From NCBI GenBank assembly GCA_977017575.1, contig CDRNVI010000003.1, positions 620,001 through 684,000 on the forward strand: a stretch of DNA of 64,000 bases, in the 5' to 3' direction. A model generated the notes under the pieces. The model saw only the letters and a program-made list of their open reading frames with translations, searched no databases and had not been told where the DNA came from. Made by a program: the position numbers and the translations under genes. The stretch comes from Paramoeba atlantica. Taxonomy: Eukaryota; Discosea. This document shows, piece by piece, positions 17,347 through 25,566 of the stretch (position 1 is its first letter; each line of letters begins with the position of its first letter).

Positions 17347-18900
17347 GTAAATACCTTTCTCCTCTGTCAGTCGCAGGACTTCGCGCAATTCCATTGAAAC
17401 CCCCTCTGACTTGGAGATCCTCCTGTTCAGTGCAGCCTGACAGGAGGTGTTATCAACGAAAACATCCAAGCAGGTTCCACGGGGGCAATGCGCGGAAAAC
17501 TTCTCGAGGGCTAGGCGGACTGCTGCAGCTTCCGCACGATTCACCTCATACGAGGAGGACTCAGGCCACGCCTCTCCCGTAATCAAAACCTCTCCGCTGT
17601 CTAAATACATAATCGCTCCCCACCCTTTCACCGAGGCATCGGTGTAGAGACGATGCTTGTGTGGAACAACATCGGGGTGGGGAGGTGGAGACCGTGGAAC
17701 ATTCTCCAACAACTCGTTTCTCCACTCTGTTAGCATGGAGCGAGTGACGACAGGGAGTGCGACCGGACGGTCACATAACTTCGGGCAACGGTTCAACAAA
17801 TTGATACGCCGTTGCGCCACCTTCAGAGCGAAATAAAATCGCGGCATATTGAGCCGGAGAACTGCGGAGCCATAAATGAGGCGCCCCACCACCGCCTCTA
17901 GGTCAACAAAGGAAATGTTGAAGAAAGAATCGGCTCGCAGTTTCCTGATCACTCGCGGTCCCAGGCAGACCGTATGCGCATTATGGTCGAACGACACCCC
18001 ATTAAACACGTACTGTGCTACAGGGGCCTGACCCCGATCTTTGAAAAGACCGTTCGCCTTATCGCAACGCTCATCAATGAACTGAGCGTACGTGGTGGCC
18101 TCGGAGTTGGTTCCTGCAAACCGAACTCCGTCAACATAAACGTCGATAGCGCCTCGGTGAAACGAGTAGCGCTGAGAACAGACCGACGTCTCGCCAGCAA
18201 TCGCGGCGGTAATCGTGTGCATAACCTCCGGTGCACACCTATGGCCCATCGGGAGGACGTTCATCTCATACACGTCTCCACTGTTCGTTCTAAGGCGGAA
18301 TTTGGGCCGCGCCCTCTTCGGGATACCAATCTGGTAAAACCCGCATGTGAAGTCCCGCTTCACAGCCATCGGCTCGTGCGCCTTATGAAGGTACTTGGAG
18401 GGATGATATAAAGGGACCTGTGGTTCATATCCTTTAAGTCTATCATTATCGTCCCGTGTCCACGAAATAAACCTTCTGCGCTGATTGCCCTGATCATCGG
18501 TCTCCACAACCGTGAAGGGAATCATGAACTGCATCGATGGGCGCTTTCTCAACTCCTGCGCCGGGACCTTGGAGATTATGCCTGCGTCCTCTAACAATCG
18601 GACGTCCGCCTCAGGCAACGAACCTTTCACATTAGGTTCGGGGTACGGGGCTTTAGGTACCCATAATAGCTCGTTCACTACCTTGCGAAATCGAGTGGCT
18701 GCTGACATACTCATCCACTCCTTAACCTGATCCAAATGGATAACAGGTATCGACTTCTTGACATGCAAAGGTAGGTGTGCGTCGTGTGCCTTGGCTAGCC
18801 GTGAAGAGCGGCGTGCACAAACAACGGAGTGCCTGCGAAGGTAAGGCACTTCCCCGAAGCACTTTGCCACGTGCTCCGAGGTTACAGCACTGGAAGACGT
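17347..18900 (-). CDS. RT-RNase H of DIRS group C (open up to the DIRS B1 insertion)
   Basis: The ORF starts MAKCFGEVPYLRRHSV at 18870. Seen: LPLHVKKSIPVIHLDQVKEW, motif A AVKRDFTCGFYQIGIP, motif B VLPMGHRCAPEVMHTITAAI, motif C DVYVDGVRFAG, RNase H YTDASVKGWGAIMYLDSG, VNRAEAAAVRLALEKF and LDVFVDNTSCQAALNRR. It ends in the RNase H domain where DIRS B1 entered; the last box lies at 11555-11727. No gag or recombinase belonging to it is visible; upstream comes retroposon S1. A 143-bp piece of this RT recurs at 49203-49345 with essentially no differences. Confidence 0.8.
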
Positions 18901-19757
18901 CAGGGCATTCGACTTTTGTCGGATGATGGGGCGTAGCGACCCCAGCTTCCCTAGCTAACTCACCCGGCGTCGCACAACAAGACGCTACATACCATAAAAG
19001 TAAAGGTCTTAATAAAAGTAAAGGTCTTAATAAAAGTAAAGGTCTTAATAAAAACAAAGGTCTTAACAAAAGATTTTATGACCATTTCTTTTAAAGCGTT
19101 TTTGTATGATATAAACTGCGAATCCTCTTCAAACAATTCTTTTCGTAAACTATGAGACTTCCTATGGTCCTAATATTATATATTCGAAAGATAATATTGA
19201 AATTTAATTTCGGTTCCGCATAATTGTATTTGAATGTTTATAAGAAACATTGTTATTCTAGGTTGAAAAGTGATATACAAAATGTGCTATTCAGTCTTCT
19301 AGCGATTTCTGTATATTATCTATTTCATTATTGATGCTTGTAGGGTAAAACTAACTTGCTAATACTAACGACTGGGTACCGTCGGCACCCACCCTTAAAG
19401 GCCCTTCACCCACCCTTAAAGGCACTTCCCCGAAGCAATTTGCCACGTGCTCCGAGGTTACAGCACTGGAAGACGTCAGGGCATTCGAGGAAGAGTCAGG
19501 GCATTCGACTTTTGTCGGATGATGGGGCGTAGCGACCCCAGCTTCCCTAGCTAACTCACCCGGCGTCGCACAACAAGACGCTACATACCATAAAAGTAAA
19601 GGTCTTAATAAAAGTAAAGGTCTTAATAAAAACAAAGGTCTTAACAAAAGATTTTATGACCGTTTCTTTTAAAGCGTTTTTGTATGATATAAACTGCGAA
19701 TCCTCTTCAAACAATTCTTTTCGTAAACTATGAGACTTCCTATGGTCCTAATATTAT
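18840..19757. repeat. Tandem duplication (about 340 bp, two copies)
   Basis: AAGGCACTTCCCCGAAGCA to the sequence around CCTATGGTCCTAATATTAT occurs at 18840-19180 and at 19419-19757. Copy 1 has four AAAGTAAAGGTCTTAATA units (18995-19068), copy 2 has three (19590-19650). Copy 2 holds a mariner insertion at its TA; copy 1 is the uninterrupted equivalent. The 19160-19410 part between them carries no feature that I recognise. Confidence 0.8.
18902..19070 (+). mobile_element. Structured-RNA retroposon fragment S1 (repeated at 19495)
   Basis: Three-way junction: AGGG (18902) pairs CCCT (18949), enclosing CATTCGAC-TTTT-GTCGGATG and GGGG-CGTAGCGA-CCCC; then CTAGCTAACTC and a degenerate hairpin unit ACCCGGCGTC ... 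GACGCT. It ends in the 18-bp minisatellite AAAGTAAAGGTCTTAATA. The second copy sits in the tandem duplicate. Related to S2 and S4. Confidence 0.6.
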
Positions 19758-19912
19758 AAACCCCCGCTCACGAAAAGTGACCCCCCTCTTTTTTTTTCGT
19801 ACAAATGTCCGTTTGAGCTGTTTTTTGTTGCATTTTGCAGATCTCAACACAAGGACTTTGCGCGTGCAGAAATGAGACAAAAAGAAACGAATATGCACAA
19901 TTTAGAGAAGAA

Positions 19913-20260
19913 TTACCATTTTGTCACTTTTTCGCCCTTCAATCTTATACACTCCTTAAGTCGAGAATCAAAACTTGATACTGTTTTGTCGATCACTTTT
20001 TGAGTTAAAAAAGACCATGCTTTACGTACACATCGGATAAGTGAAGGTTTGTCCGATGGGGTTTGTTCGTCTACCGCCTCTTGGACCATAGACCAGACGT
20101 TTTCTATGGGGGAAAGGTCGGGCGAGTTGGGGGGCCAATTTCTTAGAACATCACTCATTCAATTCTCAATATACTCTTTGGAGGCACGGGCAGTATGTGC
20201 CGTTGCCCCATCCTGTTGAAATACACTATTAGGGGGAAATCTACCTGTTTTAATGTTTCT
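19913..20260 (-). pseudogene. mariner transposase, C-terminal catalytic part
   Basis: FQQDGATAHTARASKEYIEN carries the second catalytic Asp (QDGATAH) and WPPNSPDLSPIENVWSMVQ the third, about 32-34 residues on, in line with DD34D mariners. One stop codon lies between the two motifs, just before MSDVL at 20158. The end is VSSFDSRLKECIRLKGE. A small repeat CACTTGTAATAGATG (twice, 20268-20316) marks the deletion junction. Confidence 0.8.
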
Positions 20261-20301
20261 ACGTACGTCTCACTTGTAATAGATGTGTCATTGTAGATGT
20301 C

Positions 20302-20535
20302 TCACTTGTAATAGATGGTCACAGGACTCAAAGTGTATTCCCCGCTAGATTTTTTTTCGTTCAGATATTTTTTGATTATCCTTCTAGAGACGTTAAAATC
20401 ACGGGATAATTGTTTTATCGGAACACCTTCTGCCTGTCTCATCTTCAAAAGAACCTTACCACTATCCGTAAGCCCCCCTTTTGGGAGCCGATATGGTGAT
20501 TTGGTCATTTTTGGAAAAAAAAGTTGAAAAACCAA
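20302..20535 (-). pseudogene. mariner transposase, N-terminal helix-turn-helix part
   Basis: YRLPKGGLTDSGKVLLKMRQ, then VPIKQLSRDFNVSRRIIKKY: the first helix-turn-helix of a Tc1/mariner transposase, which binds the TIR. The frame ends at 20302. The second DNA-binding motif and the first catalytic Asp are missing, so the middle of the gene has been deleted. Confidence 0.75.
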
Positions 20536-20841
20536 TTATGTTTTTTGACTAAATTTTAAAATTTTAAAATGAGCTAAAAACAGCGGGAACGTACAGATCT
20601 CGAAATTTTGAACGAAAAAGTGATATGATCACCCACCGACGCCCCCCTGTGCTAAAAATAAGGGGGGGTCACTTATTCGTGAGCGGGGGTTTATATTCGA
20701 AAGGTAATATTGAAATTGTCCGGAAAATGGGTCTGTGCTGTTATAGAAATTTGAGATAGAACTACTGGGTAAGATTGAAGCTATGTATCAGAAGAAAATG
20801 AAAATATGTTTTCTTGTAGTATGAAATTCTAAGCCTAGGCA

Positions 20842-21606
20842 ATGGCATTACGTATTAAAAATGTTACGTATGTGAAAGCATATTACAAACTCTATAATAT
20901 AGTTTTCTTACCGTGTTTGTCAGATTTCTTGATTTTTTGTAACAGGCGCATGGAGCAGCGCTCGAAAAAGTGCAAGGACTCTTCTACTGGAATCGTAGAA
21001 GGGCCTATTCCCTTATCAGAGCTGTGGTCTGTCGCTCTTACGCTTAACAAAGGAGATATGGTACATTTCAAATGGCGGTTAAAGTCATCAAATGGTGGGA
21101 AAGCAGATCCTTGGCAAGAACAACAAGGTTACGTGAGATACGTAATTTTGGACGGGGGAGATGACCCGGCCGAGGACAACTACTGCTGGTTGAAGTATCA
21201 TCTTCCTGGAGAATATGAGAAACGAACAGTTGCGTTCCCACAAGACGGGCTATATGACAACGATGAAGTCGAATATACATCACTCGTGGTCGTTCCGGCA
21301 AAGAAGTCTTTTCGTATCCCAAAGAAGAATGAATCTGTTGAAGATTCGTCGTCTTGTTCGGAAGACATAGAAGACAGCGATTTGCTCCAAATTTCGGACT
21401 CGGAGAGCTCTGTGCCGTGCGGAAAGCCTAGTGAAACCATTGCCGACGCCCCCCGAGTTGCTATGGATCCTGAAGTTTGGCCGAACGAAATATTCACTCC
21501 GATGCATTTCTTCACGTTGCAGCAGTATTACCGTGACATTCTGGATGACTTTGGTTACAAGCACCCGAACCGCACAGTTTTGGAGATTCATGTACAGCGC
21601 ATTCGA
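20842..21606 (+). pseudogene. gag-like ORF of DIRS group G (split by S2)
   Basis: Seen: VHFKWRLKSSNGGKADPWQE, GYVRYVILDGGDD, then LKYHLPGEYEKRTVAFP and DEVEYTSLVVVP. This is the same layout (x-G-x-V ... W ... YPFP ... YxxLxV) as the N-terminal domain in the gags at 16490-17187 and 58660-59769. An acidic Ser-rich linker follows. The frame continues past S2 at 22134-22611 with a helical part and a Lys-rich segment (SAAKRKKKKEALSS) instead of a CCHC knuckle. Confidence 0.65.
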
Positions 21607-22133
21607 CCGTGAGGGCATTCGACTTTTGGTCGGATGATGGGGCGTAGCGACCCTAGCTTCCCTAGCTAACTCACCCGGCGTCAGTACAACAAGACGCTAA
21701 ATAACTAGGGTGAGCACGATGAAAACAATATGGACGACACTACCCGATGCCAGCAAAACAAGGCACTAAATAATTAGGGTAGATGCCATTCCGGCAATGC
21801 AGAATGGGTGGCACCGCCCGGTACCGAATATAACAAGGTACTAAGAAACTAGGGTGGGTGCCATTCGGGCTAATTTTTGGAATGTGTGTGTGTTTTTTTT
21901 ATCCACCCTCAAAAGATAGAGTGGTTTTTTTGGTCAAGGGGCGCCTTATTTGCATTACCTAAGGTGCAGGGGTATAGCGCACCCCACCTCCCTAGCTTAG
22001 GCGCACGACTGACAACCCTTGCTGCGATGATCTGCTCTCGCGCGGGTTGAGCGCCGAGAGGCACCTCAGCTCTAATCTGGGGAAACCATAGCCCTCGTTG
22101 GGCAAACGGTTTTATTAACAATAACAATAACAA
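21607..22133 (+). mobile_element. Structured-RNA retroposon S2, inserted in DIRS G gag
   Basis: ATGTACAGCGCAT stands before it (21591-21604) and after it (22134-22147), a 13-bp target duplication. In order: a three-way junction (21613-21665), three covarying hairpins (21673-21855), a T-rich linker, a second three-way junction (21935-21998), and a GC-rich end with a TTATTAACAATAACAATAAC tail. The tail and duplication show LINE-type retroposition. No coding frame. Confidence 0.8.
21673..21855. repeat. Array of three covarying hairpins (U2-U4)
   Basis: Units at 21673-21711, 21742-21780 and 21817-21855, spaced 69 and 75 bp. Each is (A)CCC, a 6-nt arm, a 10-11 nt loop ending AACAA, the complementary arm, an A-rich AAATAACTA-like segment, GGGT. 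Inner arms differ but stay paired: GGCGTC/GACGCT, GATGCC/GGCACT, GGTACC/GGTACT. U4 is further enclosed by GAATGG...GCACC pairing with GGTGCCATTC. Confidence 0.85.
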
Positions 22134-22639
22134 CAATGTACAGCGCATGCTCCACGTAATTGCAATGTTTCGCGGTCAACGAAGCCTCTCTTCTGATCCC
22201 AAATGGATTGCTAGCGTTCGTGACACGATAGGTTCCATTGATGTGATCCGGAAGGAAAAGCAAGGCTATACAAAAGCGGTAATTAGCGAGCTACAGCGAT
22301 GTTACAAATCTAAGGCAGAACCAGCGTGGATGCGCGCCGTGCATCAGAGTGCTTTACAGAACGTGAAGGCAACGACCGTACAGTATGACCCGCAAGTGAC
22401 ATATTACGCAAAGCGCCAAAACGCGGCCCCAAAACCGGGAGGCACAACAACCCAGTCCGGTTCATTGGAATCAAAAAGCGCAGCCAAACGCAAGAAGAAG
22501 AAGGAAGCACTTTCTAGCAGAGTAGATAGTGTCATCTCTAAGTTGGGACCTGCATTTGACAAGTTATCGGTTGAAGAAAAGTCGGTGTTCCGTCGTGGGG
22601 GTTTTCAGTAGGGCGTGGGGGCCCAGAAAAACCCCTAAA

Positions 22640-23240
22640 GCAACACCGTTACAGACAAGGCCTTGTCTCTTCGGGCCCAGATACAAGGCTCTTCGGCACG
22701 GGTCCAGTCGAAGGCTCAAGAGACGGAGGCAGTGAGGTCGGCTTTGTCCAACCCCGAAAGTGTGTTTTCGCTCGAAAAGGAGGCTTCTCACGTTCGAGAT
22801 GTTTCGGAAAATCATCAACGCACGCGTCAGAGAGTGGAAGAAATGTATCATCTGTCTGGGGAAAACAGCCTAGCGGGAAATAGCCTGCCTGGATAGATGG
22901 CGCCAGATTTATGCTCCAACAACTGCACTCCTGTATGGGAAAGTACTCAATGCCTTGTATCCTCAAAAATGCCCGAAACAGTTTCGCTTACTTTTAAGCC
23001 ATATCCGCCAGCAGAGCGGGGTTTTGAAGGTTCACCGCGCAACCGCTGTTACCCCGATTCAGATAGCTCAGATCCTAAGACGCGAAGATCAAGAGACGGC
23101 AGCAACGGTGTTGCTCATGTTTATCAGCGCGTCTCGTCACATGGACCTCATGCGAATTTGGAAATCCGAGTGGAACCCTCCGAACCTTTCCATGCAATGG
23201 AACGTTGTTGGCTTTTTTATTTTTCTACTTGGTTAAAATT
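22640..23240 (+). pseudogene. Tyrosine recombinase fragment, DIRS group G (broken)
   Basis: Readable pieces include HRATAVTPIQIAQILRREDQ followed by LLMFISASRHMDLMRIWKSE; the second has the ASRxxDLxxI pattern of the first catalytic Arg motif in these recombinases (compare AASRWAETSVL). Upstream pieces are Arg/Ser-rich. Truncated before the His and Tyr motifs. A few breaks. Confidence 0.5.
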
Positions 23241-23288
23241 CCTATGATTCCTTGGGGCGGTCGCCCCGGCTCCGAAGACTTCACCAAC

Positions 23289-23962
23289 GCCGTGCCCTGC
23301 GTAGCCACGACTCTGCGAGGATCTGTGAGGAACAAGTCGGAAGAGCATGACGCCGGCTACACGATGGTAGTGGATCCCGATCTCGAGCGCCATAAATGCT
23401 TTTCAGTTCGGTTGGGGAATGCTGCTTTCCTGTGCTTTGTTGTGTTTAAAACGACGGAAGCCGTGCCCTGCGTAGCCACGACTCTGCGAGGATATGTAAG
23501 GAACAAGTCGGAAGAGCATGACGCCGGCTACACGATGGTAGTGGATCCCGATCTCGAGCGCCATAAACCCTTTTCAGCTCGGTTGGGGAATGCTGCTTTC
23601 CTGTGCTTTGTTGTGTTTGAAACGACGGAAGCCGCGCCCTGCGTAGCCACGACTCTGCGAGGATATGTGAGGAACAAGTCGGAAGAGCATGACGCCGGCT
23701 ACACGATGGTAGTGGATCCCGATCTCGAGCGCCATAAATGCTTTTCAGCTCGGTTGGGGAATGCTGCTTTCCTGTGCTTTGTTGTGTTTAAAACGACGGA
23801 AGCCGTGCCCTGCGTAGCCACGACTCTGCGAGGATATGTAAGGAACAAGTCGGAAGAGCATGACGCCGGCTACACGATGGTAGTGGATCCCGATCTCGAG
23901 CGCCATAAATCTTTTTCAGCTCGGTTGGGGAATGCTGCTTTCCTGTGCTTTGTTGTGTTTGA
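23289..23962 (+). repeat. 171-bp satellite, four units, open reading frame
   Basis: Units start at 23289, 23460, 23631 and 23802, each 171 bp, differing by only a few bases. Since 171 is a multiple of three, one frame is open through all units (repeating VPCVATTLRGYVRNKSEEHD and then AGYTMVVDPDLERHK). The near identity and the flanking junk suggest recent tandem amplification; the ORF may be a consequence of unit length. No family recognised. Confidence 0.85.
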
Positions 23963-24010
23963 AATTAAGCTTGTGAATTTTATTAAGCTTGTGAATTTTA
24001 TTAAGCTTGT
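23963..24010. repeat. 18-bp minisatellite AAGCTTGTGAATTTTATT
   Basis: About three units directly after the 171-bp satellite. The same unit forms an array at 53507-53567, 29.5 kb away, which points to a dispersed element end or a shared origin. Confidence 0.8.
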
Positions 24011-24716
24011 GAATTTTTTTTTGTGTAATATCTTCGGTTTCTTTATCCGTTGCACTCTCGGAGATTTAACCCCCGTGAAGATCTCATTCGTCTTCAAATG
24101 ATCGAGAATTCACGTTTAGACGGGCGAGACGTGATCTCCTTTACCCCCCATTATCTTCCCTCTACCTTATATCCCATACCGTAAACTTATAATAGCTATA
24201 TTAATTATACTTTTTTTTAAAGTTTCCAAGGTTTTTGTTTTTAAAGTCAAATTCTAGAGGCCCATGTTTTGTGAATCGTCATTAGATAAATAATTTCTCA
24301 GCTGAGAGAATACAATCGACTTTTTTGTATTAAGACCACTTTTTGTATTAAGACCACATTTTTTGAATGAATATCTACCCGTAATCAAAACCTCTTTTTT
24401 TTTACACCATTTTTATAAGAACACCATTTTTATAAGAACACCCTGCATAATTAATCATAAATAATTCGATCAGCATGCATACTTCTTATTCTACATATAA
24501 ATGCTTCAATTACTTTCACAAGATCTCATTATCGTATGATGATGATGTATATTTATAAGAAGATTTTTTTTTGGGGGGGTGTGCACCCCCCCTAGGCCCA
24601 CCGGAAGCCTACCCTCTTTTCATATGGATTTTCATCATTTAAAAATCCATTTCTAAAGAAAATACCTTTCTTTCTTAAGGAAAAAGGAGTTTTGTCCTTT
24701 TAATAGCCCTCAGAGT
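24011..24716. other. AT-rich spacer with repeat T and short tandem repeats
   Basis: It contains repeat T copy 2 (24057-24182), two TTTTTGTATTAAGACCAC units (24331-24360), and two to three AACACCATTTTTATAAG units (24404-24443), whose reverse complement is the array at 52248-52317. I see no gene. Confidence 0.55.
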
Positions 24717-25219
24717 TTAGTGTCCTGTTTGTTTGTTTGTTTTTCAGGTAAAAACCCCGTAGACGGGGTGTTGCCTCCTCGGAGAGAGCCGAAGGTAGCT
24801 CCGACCCGCACGACCCATGCGCAGACCTAAAAGGAGCGCAGCACAGAGCCAATGCAAGCCGATCCAGCTAACGCGCAGACTGAAAGTCCGCTGCGGGAAG
24901 CTGGATTAGCTAGGAGGGTGGGGTTCGCCACACCCCGACACTGCCAAAAGCAGTGCTCCTTGACCCCTTGCCTTCTTGCTGGCATAGTTTGGGAGTGTCG
25001 ACTCTCAGCTTCAACGGTTTTAGCACCTCAGCTTCAACGGACCAAGTCTTCTAGGGTGTTATCCCCTCGAGCGGACTTGGCTCCTCAGCTTCAACAGGCC
25101 AAACCTCAGCTTCAACAAGCTCGTATCTCTCCAAATTGTTACCCTAGCCCCGTTATCATGGGCTAGTTGCAAGTCGCAGAAAGAAAGAAAAAAGAAAAGA
25201 AAAAGCGTGAATGACGCCT

Positions 25220-25258
25220 ACCCTAGTTTTTTAGTACCTTGTTATATTCGGTACCGGG
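25220..25258. repeat. Covarying hairpin unit U8 (in R-2)
   Basis: Reverse orientation of U1: ACCCTAGTTTTTTA-GTACC-TTGTTATATTC-GGTAC-CGGG, enclosed by GAATGACGCC (25209-25218) and GGCGCCATTC (25260-25269), which pair with one mismatch. Confidence 0.8.
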
Positions 25259-25490
25259 CGGCGCCATTCTTCGAGATGCAGCGTGAGGGGGTGGCAGAGG
25301 GGATGAAGGGAAAGAGTGGGAAGGGAAAGAGTGGCGCAGGTGGGAGCAGGGAGGGAGGGGGAATGGGCGGCGAAGGGGACGACGCAGTGGGTGGGGGGCG
25401 AAAAGCGGCGCGGCAGAGCGACGCAGGGGGCAACAGAGGGCGACCAAGTGGGTGGCGAGGGGTGGGCGAAGGCAACGAAGAAAAAAAAAA

Positions 25491-25528
25491 AACTTTAACG
25501 ATAAAGATACAGTTTCTGTACTTTGTTG
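25491..25528 (+). repeat. Spliced-leader exon relic, 38 bp, at the REL-A 5' end
   Basis: AACTTTAACGATAAAG, then ATACAGTTTCTGTACT, then TTGTTG. It differs from the consensus at one base (CTTT for CCTT). An A-run precedes it, and AATTTTTCTTTCTC, the REL-A 5' UTR, follows. The copy therefore ends exactly where an SL-capped mRNA would. Confidence 0.92.
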
Positions 25529-25566
25529 AATTTTTCTTTCTCTTTATTGCTTACTAGGGTCGCACC

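Larger units (their letters stand above)
19759..20691 (-). mobile_element. Internally deleted mariner element
   Basis: The TIRs start AACCCCCGCTCACGAA on the left (19759) and end TTCGTGAGCGGGGGTT on the right (20691), flanked by TA at 19757-19758 and 20692-20693. The duplicate locus at 19170-19190 has one TA and no element, so it is the empty site. The element is 933 bp and carries only pieces of a transposase on the minus strand; it was probably mobilised by a full-length relative. Confidence 0.9.
20842..23240 (+). mobile_element. DIRS-type retroelement group G, gag and recombinase start (broken, holds S2)
   Basis: A gag-like ORF (20842-21606, resuming at 22134-22611) is followed by the start of a tyrosine recombinase (about 22640-23240), after which unrelated satellite DNA begins. 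Retroposon S2 is inserted in gag. No RT is present. It is broken, with a few breaks in the recombinase part besides the insertion and the 3' loss. Confidence 0.65.

Noticed and set aside
21690-21712. Hairpin followed by CTAG as a Helitron 3' end
   Set aside because: A stem with CTRR about 10 bp later fits loosely, but the loop is 10 nt, the unit is repeated in tandem with different arms, and no Rep/helicase ORF or TC start is present.
24852-25166. 104-aa ORF in R-2 matching an ORF in R-1
   Set aside because: The match is at DNA level over the whole retroposon; the frame crosses structured non-coding parts (hairpins, GTTGAAGCTGAG repeats) and has no protein-like pattern.
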